DNA of 64,000 nt from Candidatus Caenarcanales bacterium (GCA_013216135.1 JABSOS010000008.1:88916-152915), one strand, 5' to 3'. Positions 17,313-27,033 are shown, numbered from the stretch's first letter. Notes: generated from the letters alone by a model not told the origin. Made by a program: numbers and translations.

Positions 17313-17430
17313 AATTTGGTGGGTTGTGTGGAAAATGTTGTTGCCCTCTTCATTGGTGTGTGAGTACGAATGATAGATGATAAATCAAGTGAGTTGCTTG
17401 GGCAACAAAAAATTGTTTGGTTGTATGGCT
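17313..17430 (-). ncRNA. Candidate small RNA between two terminators
   Basis: The stretch between the terminators at 17436-17471 and 17283-17312 has no protein frame. On the minus strand it holds a 9-bp inverted repeat (TTGTTGCCC at 17400-17408 and GGGCAACAA at 17338-17346) that would fold a transcript of about 120-150 nt ending at the strong terminator. A separate transcript is needed to explain two successive terminators. Alternatively this is a leader of uvrC with an attenuator. Confidence 0.35.
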
Positions 17431-17435
17431 TCCTA

Positions 17436-17471
17436 GAAAAAGAAAGCCCCTCATGGAAACACGAAGGGCTT
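17436..17471 (-). terminator. Intrinsic terminator after the 58-residue gene
   Basis: AAGCCC/GGGCTT (17444-17449 with 17466-17471) plus inner pairs around a purine-rich loop, followed on the minus strand by TTCTTTTTC. Lies about 80 bases past the stop of the small gene at 17550. Confidence 0.6.
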
Positions 17472-17549
17472 AAGTAAAATCTTTTAAAATATTTTCGATC
17501 TATACTTAGCTTAGAAAGATTTACTAATATTAAATTCTTTGATTAATCT

Positions 17550-17726
17550 TTATGCAGCGCTAAGTTCTAACTTAACTTTTCTAAAAAAAGCAATTTTCAA
17601 GTCATCTACTGGCTTATCTTCATCCTTTGCTCTTGCTGCTAGTATATCTTTCTGTTCTTCCACGTCTTCAGTTCCATCGTCGTTTACAAAAAGTTTAGAC
17701 CGGTTATTGTTTACGTTTGTCATCAT
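17550..17726 (-). CDS. Small acidic orphan protein, 58 residues
   Basis: Starts at the ATG at 17726, with a purine-rich GGGGGGA about 8 bases upstream acting as ribosome binding site. The product is polar and mostly acidic (VNDDGTEDVEEQKDI) with a short amphipathic C-terminal helix (KIAFFRKVKLEL). It has its own terminator downstream. No family recognised. The 12-base string GTGTGGGGGGAA upstream recurs upstream of lptF/G (about 50463-50474). Confidence 0.6.
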   Translation of the reverse strand: MMTNVNNNRSKLFVNDDGTEDVEEQKDILAARAKDEDKPVDDLKIAFFRKVKLELSAA

Positions 17727-17827
17727 GTTTATTCCCCCCACACGTTGATTTCGTTTTGTTTATCTATCGCTCACAGATTATATATTGGAGGGATAAGTTA
17801 AGTAAGGGTTATGGAAATGAAAATTTT

Positions 17828-19906
17828 TTACATTAATTTAGTAACTAACTCGTTATATCTATTTAGATTAGTGATTTTTGATCCTTCAAGTAATAGAGCT
17901 TGGAAGTAAATCAACTCTGAATAGTCTTTTATCAACTCACTTTCAGGGTTTTCTTTAAACTCAGAATTTAATTTTTCTACGACTCTATGTTCTGGATTTA
18001 ATTCTAAGATTCTTTTCGCTTTAGGTAAATTCATGTCTTGTTGAGCGTTTTTATAGATCTTTTCTAAGTTTGCACTTATGTCATGATCATTTACAACCAA
18101 GCAAGCAAGGGTATTTACGAGTCTGTCTGTAAATCTCACTTCACCGATATTTTCATCTAGATGTGACTGAATTTTAGATACTAAGTCTTTATACTCTTCA
18201 ACTTTCTTCTCTTTTTCAGCTTTTTCTTCTTCGTTTTCACCTAAATCAACTTTACCTTTGTTGATAGCTTTGAAAGTTTTACCTTTGTACTGAGGTGCAG
18301 ACATGATTACCCACTCATCTACAGCGTCAGTCATTAGTAATACTTCAATATCTTTAGCTTTAAAAGCTTCTAGATATGGTGAAGATTCTAATTCAGCACG
18401 GGACTCACCTGTAATTACGTATATGCTCTTGCGAGTTTCTTCAGGTAAATCAGTTCTAGCATCAAGTTTCTCGATGTATTCATCTAAAGTTCTAGTTTTT
18501 TCAGCTGCTTCTAAACTAGATTCATAAGTAAGTAATTCTAAAATCTGTTCTTGGTTAGCGTGATCAAAGTGAACCCCTTCTTTAAGAACTTTTCCTAACT
18601 CTTTAAAGAACGCGTCATACTGTTCACGATTTTTCTTTAATACGTCTTTTAGTGTTTTAAGAACTTTCTTCGTGATGTTCTTCTTAATGTTCGTTACTTT
18701 AGCGTTTTCCTGAAGTAATTCACGTGATACGTTTAATGGAAGATCGCTAGCGTCAACTACACCTTTAATAAATCTAAGGTATTTAGGAACTAGTAAATCA
18801 CTTTCATTTGTGATGAAAACTTTGTTTATGTAAAGCTGAAGGCTTTTGATATTTTCTTGCATCATTAAATCAAAAGGTGCTTTTTCTGGGATATAAAGTA
18901 AAGCTGTAAATTCATTAGTACCTTCTGCTCTGTAGTGAAGGTGAGTTAGAGGGTTATTATAGTCATGACTAATGTGTTTGTAGAAGTCTTGGTATTCTTC
19001 ATTCGAGATGTCAGATTTATTTTTAGTCCAAATCGCTTTCTGTGAGTTTAAAGTTTCAAAAACAAATTCTGGCTCAGCTTTTACTTTTTCTTCTAAGTCA
19101 GTTTGCTCTTTAATTAACTCTTCTTTCTTTTCATTATCTTCAGCTTTCTCTAACTCAGCTTTAAGAGTTTCAAGTCTGTAGTTTGCTGATTCAATTTCAG
19201 GATTTTCAGTTCTAAGTTTAATTGGGTATTCGATAAAGTCAGAGTACTTTTTAACTACTGAGCGGATTTGGTAATCTTGTAAAAATGTTTTAAATTCTTC
19301 ATCCTCTTTAAGATCTAAGATAATCTTAGTCCCTTGCTTTAATTCAGCTTCATCTGTAGTTTTGAATTCTGTGAAATCTGCTTCAGCAGCTTCTCTTATC
19401 TCATAAGTTCCTTCAGCGTTAGATTGCCAGAACATGGTAGTTTCTTCACCAGCTTTTTTAGTTAAAACTGTAACCTTGTCTGCAACGATAAAAGCAGAGT
19501 AAAAACCAACACCAAACTGACCGATTAGTGATTCACTGAATTCTGGGTTTTCATTCTTTTCTTTAATAAGGTTTAAAAACTCTTTAGTACCTGACTTCGC
19601 GATAGTTCCGAGGTTATTTACTAAATCTTCTTCATTCATACCGATACCGTTATCACGGATGATAAGACGATTTGCTTCTTTTTCGATGAATAACTTAACG
19701 TTTAATTCTTCATTTTCAGCGATAAGTTCTTTATCACTAATAGCATTGAATCTTAATTTATCAAGTGCATCAGAGGAATTTGAGATAAGCTCTCTAAGGA
19801 AAATCTCTTTATTAGAGTAAAGCGAGTGAATTACTAAGTCTAAGACTTGTTTTACTTCTGCTTGGAACGAACGTGTAGAACTATTATTTTCTGTGGTAGT
19901 AGTCAT
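17828..19906 (-). CDS. htpG: Chaperone HtpG (Hsp90)
   Basis: A 692-residue ATP-dependent chaperone. N-terminal GHKL ATPase motifs are intact: SLYSNKEIFLRELISNSSDA, DNGIGM, GTIAKSGT and GQFGVGFYSAF. The middle domain includes LFITNESDLLVPKYLRF-like sequence and the catalytic arginine region (NVSRELLQENA). The C-terminal dimerisation domain is present. Length is slightly above the bacterial norm because of Glu/Lys-rich insertions. Single gene followed by a small gap and an orphan upstream. Confidence 0.97.
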   Translation of the reverse strand: MTTTTENNSSTRSFQAEVKQVLDLVIHSLYSNKEIFLRELISNSSDALDKLRFNAISDKELIAENEELNVKLFIEKEANRLIIRDNGIGMNEEDLVNNLGTIAKSGTKEFLNLIKEKNENPEFSESLIGQFGVGFYSAFIVADKVTVLTKKAGEETTMFWQSNAEGTYEIREAAEADFTEFKTTDEAELKQGTKIILDLKEDEEFKTFLQDYQIRSVVKKYSDFIEYPIKLRTENPEIESANYRLETLKAELEKAEDNEKKEELIKEQTDLEEKVKAEPEFVFETLNSQKAIWTKNKSDISNEEYQDFYKHISHDYNNPLTHLHYRAEGTNEFTALLYIPEKAPFDLMMQENIKSLQLYINKVFITNESDLLVPKYLRFIKGVVDASDLPLNVSRELLQENAKVTNIKKNITKKVLKTLKDVLKKNREQYDAFFKELGKVLKEGVHFDHANQEQILELLTYESSLEAAEKTRTLDEYIEKLDARTDLPEETRKSIYVITGESRAELESSPYLEAFKAKDIEVLLMTDAVDEWVIMSAPQYKGKTFKAINKGKVDLGENEEEKAEKEKKVEEYKDLVSKIQSHLDENIGEVRFTDRLVNTLACLVVNDHDISANLEKIYKNAQQDMNLPKAKRILELNPEHRVVEKLNSEFKENPESELIKDYSELIYFQALLLEGSKITNLNRYNELVTKLM

Positions 19907-19923
19907 TGCGAAATACTATTTTA

Positions 19924-20562
19924 CTATAAATAACCTCGGCTTTGCCGGTCTTCAAGTAACCATATAGAATTTTTAAAAGTATTCCAACTATCTTGATATT
20001 TGAATTTTCCGCCAGGTAAGTCTGCTTCTTCATTTGAGGCTTTATCAAAAGATTTGTATAAATTACTTGCTTTTATTTTATTAATAGCTACTTTTTGAGT
20101 ATGCACCAGATTTGTGATGAAGTTGAAAATTAAGGACATTTCAGATTTAGTAATCTGATTTTTATGCTCATCTTGTCCTAGAATTCTAATGTTCTTATAC
20201 TGTAACTTTAAAATATAATCTAATTCAAATGATTCTTCGCTATTATCAGGCTTAAAGAGTTTTGGGAGTTTGTTTTTAAGTTTAGTTATTGACCTTTTTA
20301 TGTTAGCGTTATCTGAATCTTTATAAACTGTTTCAAGATACTTTTTGAAGTTAGGAGATTGATTAAAGTTATGGCACTGTTTGATATGAACTCTATGTAG
20401 CTTTAGTCGCTTTTGCTCTTTTGATTCTTTGATATTAGTAATATCAGGTTTTTGAGCTGTTTCTCTAACCTCAATTATTTTTTTGGCTGCTTCTTGTATT
20501 TTTCTTCGATGGTGCTTTCTACGCTTAAAATCACCAAAGCTCTGATCATTCTTCTTAATCAT
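19924..20562 (-). CDS. Basic orphan protein
   Basis: A 212-residue protein with a strongly basic N-terminus (DFKRRKHHRRKIQEAAKK), suggestive of nucleic-acid or membrane-surface binding, and a helical remainder. It ends 17 bases before the htpG start and may share its transcript. No signal peptide or known family. Confidence 0.65.
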   Translation of the reverse strand: MIKKNDQSFGDFKRRKHHRRKIQEAAKKIIEVRETAQKPDITNIKESKEQKRLKLHRVHIKQCHNFNQSPNFKKYLETVYKDSDNANIKRSITKLKNKLPKLFKPDNSEESFELDYILKLQYKNIRILGQDEHKNQITKSEMSLIFNFITNLVHTQKVAINKIKASNLYKSFDKASNEEADLPGGKFKYQDSWNTFKNSIWLLEDRQSRGYL

Positions 20563-20709
20563 TAATTATCGCTTTTTACGATATCTTGAGTTATCACCCC
20601 ATTATATGGGTAAGATAATAGCGCGACTTGCTTGTTTTTGTTAAGATAATAATTCAATCTTCCATATTCATTTATAAATGGAATCACGGATGCTTAAAGA
20701 TTAATTAAA

Positions 20710-21963
20710 ATGACGGTACAATCGTTTAACCCCAATATCAAATTACTCTCAAGTAAAATTGAGCCTGAAGAACCCGGTAAGTTTTCAGGTTTTTTACTGA
20801 ACAATAAATTTGAGGGTCTTGCACTCAACAAAAAGCAATTGCATATGTATGCTGATGGTAGTAAAAACAGTAAAGCTTCAAATACTGAAAGGGTAGACTT
20901 TTCTGAAATTAGTATCCCTACTAAAGAACTTATTGATCAAACACATGAATACTTGATTTCTGATAAAAATTTATTAGAAAAATATAAGGCACTCTTAGTG
21001 CATGTAGACAAAATTCAAAAATCTAAAAATGCTTCAAGTCCGATGATTTTAATAGGTGATTTAGCCCCTTCTCAAGGACGAATTCAAACTTGTTTTAAAG
21101 ACTCTACGCATCAAGTAATTCTTGACAAGCAATTATTGATGAGTGATAGCTATGAAAATACTTTTGGTTCTTTAAACCACGAGCTTACTCACTTTAATTC
21201 AAGAATATATTTTGATACTAGCTATATAACTAGTTCAAATTTTATTTGTAAGCGAAAGGATTATAGATCTGGGATTTTTGAGAAGACTCAATATGAATTA
21301 AAATTTTCAGCTGAAAGAAAAGAAAAATTTTCAAAAGAACTAGAGTTAATGGTATCACTCTTAGAAGACAACTCATTTCCCAAGGCAAAACGTCTAATTC
21401 ATGATCAATGTCCAATTGTTGGGAGCTTTATTATAGAAAATGTGTCACCGAAGAAGATATGTAATACTTTAAATCTTTTATTAATTGAATTGAAGATGAG
21501 CAACAGTTCTAATGGTTTGATATCTCTAAAGTTTTTAAAAGATACAAATGAGGAGTCCAAAACTAAGAGAATAAATAATGAAATCTATACTGAGTTATCG
21601 AATCTGTGTGATTTGTATAAAATCTTTAATGAAAAAGCTTTGGGGACTTATCAAAGAGGCTATGAAAGGCAAGTTAAACCCATCGAGGAAAAAATTCTAA
21701 AGCCATTATTTACAAATAGTAAAACTGCATTCAATGCATTCGATACTATTTTAAAAAAAGCTCTCAAGTCTGGAGATTTTACAAATATGCAGAAATTCTT
21801 TCAGGTCCTTGATCCAAAGTTTGCAAAAAAACCAGAAGATTTGAAAAAATTATGTGAGTGTACTGGTTTTGATAAGCAGGGTAAACCCATTTATGTAGCT
21901 ACAAAGACCTTAAAAGAATTAGTGAAAATAGTTACAAACTATAAACCTATTTATGCAAACTAG
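20710..21963 (+). CDS. Orphan protein with HExxH metallopeptidase motif
   Basis: A 417-residue soluble protein. The motif NHELTHFNS (HELTH at residues 157-161) follows a short helix, as in zincin peptidases, and a later helix (KFSAERKEKF, about 45 residues on) could give the third ligand. No signal peptide is present, so it would act in the cytoplasm or be exported by a specialised route. The rest of the protein is Lys-rich and helical and matches nothing I know. The ATG at 20710 lacks a ribosome binding site. It overlaps the convergent gene by 17 bases. Confidence 0.65.
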   Translation: MTVQSFNPNIKLLSSKIEPEEPGKFSGFLLNNKFEGLALNKKQLHMYADGSKNSKASNTERVDFSEISIPTKELIDQTHEYLISDKNLLEKYKALLVHVDKIQKSKNASSPMILIGDLAPSQGRIQTCFKDSTHQVILDKQLLMSDSYENTFGSLNHELTHFNSRIYFDTSYITSSNFICKRKDYRSGIFEKTQYELKFSAERKEKFSKELELMVSLLEDNSFPKAKRLIHDQCPIVGSFIIENVSPKKICNTLNLLLIELKMSNSSNGLISLKFLKDTNEESKTKRINNEIYTELSNLCDLYKIFNEKALGTYQRGYERQVKPIEEKILKPLFTNSKTAFNAFDTILKKALKSGDFTNMQKFFQVLDPKFAKKPEDLKKLCECTGFDKQGKPIYVATKTLKELVKIVTNYKPIYAN

Positions 21964-22888
21964 CTATAGCCTGATCTTTAGAAACGAACTTTTTCTTCTT
22001 AAGTTTATTCGCCACATCTAAAATCTTCTTAGCTTCAGCTTGTTTCTTTGCTCTAACTTGTTTTCTAATATCTAGGTTAGTGCCACTGATTGATTTTTCA
22101 AGAACGAATTTAAGTTCTTTCTGTGAGAATATAGTCGGTGAGATGAAGTTAAGCGAAGTTGGAATTCTCATACGCTTATATTTATCGATAGATTCTTTAA
22201 CGTTAGTTTCGATATGGTTTTGGATTTTATTAGGGATCTCTAAGATCGGCTCAATAAGCTCATTTTGAAGATATTCAAGTGGCTGCCTATATAGAAAGTC
22301 TTTCATGAACTCGATAGCATCATCATAGAACTGTTTTAAACGCTTTAAAGTAAAGAAGTCTAAAGTGTTCTGATAAGCTTCTAGAGTATATTTCTTAAGG
22401 TCTTCAAATTTATTAACGACATTCTCTATAAGCTCTTCGATTAAAGTTTTATCTTCTTCTTCCTCTTCAGCCTCTTCTTCAGCGAGTCTTGCTTGTTCTT
22501 CTTCCCAAGCTTTTTTCTCAGCCTCCAGTTTAGCTTTTCTTTCTTCCTCTTCTTTAGCTTTAACTTCTTCTGTTTTTTTAGTAATTAAAAGTTTGTTTTG
22601 CTCGATCATTTTTGCTGAAAGTAAATTCAGCATTGCTTGTAATGTCGCACCGTCAGCACTCTTTAGAGCAGCCGCAAGACTACTATCATCTAAACTGATG
22701 TCAGATAGAGACCCAGAATTAGAGCTTTTCTTTAATAACTGAAGAGCACTTAGTTTTCTAAGTTTTCTTTGTTTTTCGGTTAACGGTTGGTAGGCTTCTA
22801 AAGCTTTCTCTGCACTCGCGGAATTGAAGGTTTTTAAAATCTCGTGATTAGCGTATGAAAGATTCTGGAAGCGAACGTTGATCGCCAT
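21947..22888 (-). CDS. Coiled-coil orphan protein
   Basis: A 313-residue protein. Residues 110-155 form a charged Glu/Lys/Ala coiled coil (KAKEEEERKAKLEAEKKAWE) ending in an uninterrupted acidic patch. Flanking parts are helical; the C-terminus is basic (KLKKKKFVSKDQA). No catalytic motif, signal peptide or membrane span. The ATG at 22888 has no ribosome binding site. Structural or scaffold role possible. Confidence 0.7.
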   Translation of the reverse strand: MAINVRFQNLSYANHEILKTFNSASAEKALEAYQPLTEKQRKLRKLSALQLLKKSSNSGSLSDISLDDSSLAAALKSADGATLQAMLNLLSAKMIEQNKLLITKKTEEVKAKEEEERKAKLEAEKKAWEEEQARLAEEEAEEEEEDKTLIEELIENVVNKFEDLKKYTLEAYQNTLDFFTLKRLKQFYDDAIEFMKDFLYRQPLEYLQNELIEPILEIPNKIQNHIETNVKESIDKYKRMRIPTSLNFISPTIFSQKELKFVLEKSISGTNLDIRKQVRAKKQAEAKKILDVANKLKKKKFVSKDQAIASLHK

Positions 22889-23023
22889 TCCATTAATGTA
22901 TATCTAAAAAGTGTTTTTGTAAAGTTTTATGTAAATTTGAGGGAAATCTTGAACTTTCAAATCCCTTAATATTGCTAGCTTTTTTAGTAAGGATAATTTT
23001 TTTGTTTCTGATCTTAATTTTTT

Positions 23024-23581
23024 TTATCTTTGTTTTAGATTTCTTGTTGTCTCAAATAAATTTATTGCTGGCATTTCTTTACTAATTCTCAGAATTAAAT
23101 TTTGTTTAGGATTAACTAAAGTTATCTTCCCTGATAAGTGATCACTTTCAATAATTTTTTGAAATTGTTTTATAGATAAATCTCTATTAGAGATAATTCT
23201 AAAGTCATGAATACTCTCACTTTTGGGGGAATCTTTTATAAAGTTGTTTTGGTAATACTTATCTTCTTGGGGGACTGCATTATCATTTATTATGTGTAAA
23301 TCTGAAGTGAAAAAAATATAGTCCTCATCTTTGAAAAAACTACTCAGTATTTCGTTTGTAGAATTTAGATTTACTTCTTTGAGGTTCAGCTCAGTTAGAT
23401 TTTTCTTATCGATTTCTGAGAGCACATAATTTATAGCAGGCTGGATATAAGCTATATTCTTGCCGTCTAAGTTTTCATGCAAAGATTTTGATATGACGCT
23501 AATTTGATCATCGAGTGAAGTATTAGATAGTATTTTTTGACTTAGAAAGTCTACATAAGTGACAGATTGAGTTTTAAGCAT
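23024..23581 (-). CDS. Orphan protein, second gene of a pair
   Basis: A 185-residue soluble protein starting 1 base after the stop of the upstream gene (23583), so the two are almost certainly translated from one mRNA. No recognisable motif; alternating strands near the end (GKITLVNPKQNLILRI). Function unknown. Confidence 0.65.
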   Translation of the reverse strand: MLKTQSVTYVDFLSQKILSNTSLDDQISVISKSLHENLDGKNIAYIQPAINYVLSEIDKKNLTELNLKEVNLNSTNEILSSFFKDEDYIFFTSDLHIINDNAVPQEDKYYQNNFIKDSPKSESIHDFRIISNRDLSIKQFQKIIESDHLSGKITLVNPKQNLILRISKEMPAINLFETTRNLKQR

Positions 23582-23582
23582 A

Positions 23583-24677
23583 TTATGAATTTTGGTATTC
23601 TTCGTAGGTGAAGTCTTCTGCTCGTTTTAATGCGTGAATGACATCACCATTATCGTCGCCGTATTTACCTTGATTATTTTTATCTCCTATTTTCAATATT
23701 ACAATTTCTTCTATATTATCTTTTGGTCTATTTCTTAAAAAGTAATAAATCCGAAAAGCATTGATTTTAGCCTCATAAATTTTATCTTTTTTAGGTTCGC
23801 CTCTATTATTTAAGTTACAGTAATTATTAAAGCTGCCATAGAGTGGGTGCGCGTCACGAACTACTGACTTGTCTCTCATACTTGATAGATCACTATAGTT
23901 ATTTATTATTGTTTGCAAAAATTCGTTGATTTTTTTTCTATTCTCTTGGTTCTGAGATATTATTTCCTTCTTAATATCTTTCTCCACTCCAGATGCAAAT
24001 CTAAAGTGAGCTTGATTCTCATTACCAAAGTAAATATCTTCTAGTTCATCAAGGTTTTCTATTTGTAAAAAATCATCAATTTCTTTATCAGTATGCTTTG
24101 AAGCTTTTAAATGAAGCTGGTATTTAGTTTCCAAGCTACTTTGAGCGCCTTCATTTTTATAAAGTTCAGGGTAGCTAATGTATGAAGCCATATCGTATTG
24201 ATAATGAAGAAAGATATTTAACAGCTCGTCTTTGATGAATTCTAAGTCATCATCAGTTAGTTCTTGTGTTTCTATTAGTTCTATCATTGCTTGTGATTGT
24301 TTCAATAAATTAGAGCTATGAACAATAAAGTTATCACTAGATATAACAGTAAGAGCTTTTAATAATTTGAGACTTTCAGGCAAGTTAAAGGAGCCATTCT
24401 TTATTTCATTTATAGAAGCTTTTAAGCTTTCATGCCAGTGATCATAAACTTCTTCGACAGAATTTATTTTCTGATTTTTTATGTTTATTAATGCTTCATA
24501 GATTGAGTAGTAAAATTTACCGTCATTTCCATGACCTATGATTTTTAAGCATGGAGCTTTTTCAGTGATTTCTGTTTGTTTTTGATGTTTAATATTTTGT
24601 TTTTGAGTATGGGGCAAATTAAGCCCCTGATTTATTTCATTTAACATTTTCCTTTTCCCCAACAACACTTGAATCAT
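23583..24677 (-). CDS. Orphan protein with possible RelE/ParE-like C-terminus
   Basis: A 364-residue soluble protein. The last 60 residues (INAFRIYYFL, then EEIVILKIGDKN and ALKRAEDF) recall the strand pattern of RelE/ParE/HigB-type toxins, but catalytic residues cannot be confirmed. A GHGNDG turn near residue 50 is reminiscent of the OTU protease loop yet lacks the cysteine. An alternative ATG at 24647 has AAGG close by. Forms a pair with the gene at 23024. The upstream gap 24678-24906 holds no supported gene. Confidence 0.6.
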   Translation of the reverse strand: MIQVLLGKRKMLNEINQGLNLPHTQKQNIKHQKQTEITEKAPCLKIIGHGNDGKFYYSIYEALINIKNQKINSVEEVYDHWHESLKASINEIKNGSFNLPESLKLLKALTVISSDNFIVHSSNLLKQSQAMIELIETQELTDDDLEFIKDELLNIFLHYQYDMASYISYPELYKNEGAQSSLETKYQLHLKASKHTDKEIDDFLQIENLDELEDIYFGNENQAHFRFASGVEKDIKKEIISQNQENRKKINEFLQTIINNYSDLSSMRDKSVVRDAHPLYGSFNNYCNLNNRGEPKKDKIYEAKINAFRIYYFLRNRPKDNIEEIVILKIGDKNNQGKYGDDNGDVIHALKRAEDFTYEEYQNS

Positions 24678-24906
24678 GTATTTGTGATTCTTCTTACATT
24701 AATAAAAGGTTAAGCTTGAGTATTATTTGATAGTTAGGTGTTTTTATTTTGTACTCACCTGGGGATTATTTTGAAGCTGGGCCTTTTTTCACCTATGATC
24801 TGTGTCATATTTTAAAAATATTTTCATCTTATCTTGAGCCCTGGGGTTTAAAATAATAGTATCTTACTTGTTTTGTGTTGTAAATCTTAAGTTGAATTCT
24901 ATATTC

Positions 24907-26118
24907 ATGTTAAATAATTACCAAAAAATTTCAAATATAAGTACTAATCAAGAAGCTATTCTAGAGCAAAAAAGAAATAAAAAACCTTTTGAGGAGATTC
25001 ATGCAGGATATTATAAATCTAGCCCAGAAGCTAAGATGATAAATCTACTTGTAAATGCAGACCAAGGAAAAAGAAAATTATTAAAATTACTAGCAAAGTC
25101 TTTTAATAATTTTCAAAATCAAGAATCTAAGAAAATTTATAAATCAATAGATAGTTTAATTGAAAAATTTTTATTTCAAGACATCTATGATAATTTTAAA
25201 ATTTCTTTAGATGAAGATGAGGATCATAAAACCTATAACGCCGTAATACAGGATGCAGAAGAAACATACAAAGAGATTTTTAATTTATTCAATGAAAGAA
25301 AAGATGAGGCTTTGAAGCAGAATGAAGCCTTTAACTTAATTACAAGTAAGTTTTACACTGCAGATCAAGTAATTAATGATCCATCATTAAATGCTCTAAA
25401 AATAAATGAATTTGAGCCGCCTGATTCAGACTCTTTAAATATTTTAAGAGATAAAAAAATCATTTCTAATAGTTTGTTTTTAGAATCATTACGTCAGTTG
25501 GGAGCTTTTATGAGTCGATCTAAGCTTAAACTGGAGGGTGATGCTGAAAATAAAAATATAAAATTTATAGATTTTTTCTCAGACTTTTTACAAAACAAAG
25601 CATCTTCTTTAACGGAAGTTTTAAATAAAACAAATTCTGATATTGATCAAAAATCCTGGGGACTGTTAATTGAAAATCTTTTAAATGCTACTTCGAGTGC
25701 AAAGCAAGAAATAATGGATTATAGTTTTAATGGCGAGTATTTCCCTAAAGATGAAAGCAATGCCAGGTTCAATGAATCATTAAAAGGGTTTTTTACTGAT
25801 TTAATGGATCTAATTCTTGATACTAGAGTTCAGTCTGAATTAGTGGATAAAACATTTTTAACGGATTCTTCAGATTTTCACGAAGATAAATTACAGGAAA
25901 ATATTGATAAATATTTTTCAGACTTCAGACAAGATTTTCGAGACCAAAAAGATTTTAATAATTTCCTACTAAAATCAATTAGCGAAAAAGCTTATGAATT
26001 ATCAAATGGTATTAGAGCTATTCAATATGAAGGTCCTCTTGGAGTTGCTTTGAGAACCTCTTTTCAAGTCTCACTAGAAGACTTACTTGACCCCACTACT
26101 CCCAAATCCACCAGCTAA
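24907..26118 (+). CDS. Orphan helical protein
   Basis: From the ATG at 24907 a 403-residue soluble protein, Asn/Lys/Asp-rich and helical, with no signal peptide or motif. A TTG 39 bases upstream is in frame but unlikely. No ribosome binding site, and TATATT directly precedes the start, so the mRNA may be leaderless or initiated elsewhere. Its last 36 bases overlap the convergent dut gene, an unusually long overlap. Confidence 0.65.
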   Translation: MLNNYQKISNISTNQEAILEQKRNKKPFEEIHAGYYKSSPEAKMINLLVNADQGKRKLLKLLAKSFNNFQNQESKKIYKSIDSLIEKFLFQDIYDNFKISLDEDEDHKTYNAVIQDAEETYKEIFNLFNERKDEALKQNEAFNLITSKFYTADQVINDPSLNALKINEFEPPDSDSLNILRDKKIISNSLFLESLRQLGAFMSRSKLKLEGDAENKNIKFIDFFSDFLQNKASSLTEVLNKTNSDIDQKSWGLLIENLLNATSSAKQEIMDYSFNGEYFPKDESNARFNESLKGFFTDLMDLILDTRVQSELVDKTFLTDSSDFHEDKLQENIDKYFSDFRQDFRDQKDFNNFLLKSISEKAYELSNGIRAIQYEGPLGVALRTSFQVSLEDLLDPTTPKSTS

Positions 26119-26544
26119 TCTTTCATTATTTTCTTCAGTAGGAAGCTCAGCAATTTCTTCAAAGCTAGCTTGGTAAATAGGTGCTAAAACAGCTTGAGCT
26201 ATTCTATCGCCATGCTCAATAGTAAAATCTTCATCACCATGGTTAATCATTAGGATTTGAATTTCACCACGATAGTCACAGTCTATAGTTCCAGGTGTGT
26301 TCGTTAAAGAAATACCATGTTTAAAAGCTAAACCTGATCTTGGGCGGATTTGTAATTCAAATCCCTCTGGTAAAACCATCTGAATTCCAGTAGGAATCTT
26401 TGCTCTTTTTCCAGCGGGAATAGTAACAGAGCTAGAGTCCATAAAGAAAGCTCTTAAATCAAAGCCCGCTGAACCAGCAGTTGCATAAAAAGGAGTTTGT
26501 ACTTCTGGGTGAAGCTTTTTGATTTGGATATTTAGGTTTGCCAT
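26083..26544 (-). CDS. dut: Deoxyuridine 5'-triphosphate nucleotidohydrolase (dUTPase)
   Basis: A 153-residue trimeric dUTPase that hydrolyses dUTP to dUMP and keeps uracil out of DNA. All five motifs are visible: AGFDLRA, RPRSGLAFKHGI, GTIDCDYRGEI, RIAQAVLAP and the C-terminal GGFGSSG. Normal length. It is the last gene of a run that starts at the transketolase N-subunit, 2 bases after bioY. Confidence 0.96.
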   Translation of the reverse strand: MANLNIQIKKLHPEVQTPFYATAGSAGFDLRAFFMDSSSVTIPAGKRAKIPTGIQMVLPEGFELQIRPRSGLAFKHGISLTNTPGTIDCDYRGEIQILMINHGDEDFTIEHGDRIAQAVLAPIYQASFEEIAELPTEENNERLAGGFGSSGVK

Positions 26545-26546
26545 AA

Positions 26547-27026
26547 TTAAGAATTATAGCTGAAAATTTTCAAATTTTTCCCATAAAAGAATAAGCCAGC
26601 TAAAGCAAGATCAAAGATTAACTGCACTATCGAGTAGTCGATAAATCTATATGGATTAAAATTACCGAAGAGAATTAATAGTAAATTTGCAGTGAAGTGT
26701 AACACTAAAAAAGCAAATAGGGGGTTCTTTTCTTTGCTTACGAAGGCATAGATGCTAAATGGAATTAAACTAATAATATAGACGATGCTAGGCTCTTTTA
26801 GATAGCTAATACCAGCACCGAAGTTAAAGCAAGGTAAACCAAATAAACCTAAGATGATAAAGCAAAGGCAAGCAACCGTCGCATAATTTTTTCTAAATAG
26901 AACGGCAGCTAGAAATACCACTAAAAATAGTGGGGAATACTCATAGCTAAACAGCGAAAAAACAGTGTAATTAGCAAGAACCATCAAAGAAAATATGAAT
27001 AAAGTTCTACTAAAGTCTGTGAACAT
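26547..27026 (-). CDS. bioY: BioY-family biotin transporter component
   Basis: A 159-residue integral membrane protein with about five to six helices and the BioY-like pattern (CFIILGLFGLPCFNFGAGISYL, then a helix pair at the end). BioY is the substrate-binding S component for biotin and can work alone or with an ECF module, none of which is nearby. It is a little shorter than typical BioY (about 180-190). Lies between transketolase C-subunit and dut, 7 and 2 bases away. Family call moderately sure. Confidence 0.7.
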   Translation of the reverse strand: MFTDFSRTLFIFSLMVLANYTVFSLFSYEYSPLFLVVFLAAVLFRKNYATVACLCFIILGLFGLPCFNFGAGISYLKEPSIVYIISLIPFSIYAFVSKEKNPLFAFLVLHFTANLLLILFGNFNPYRFIDYSIVQLIFDLALAGLFFYGKNLKIFSYNS

Positions 27027-27033
27027 AAATCTC

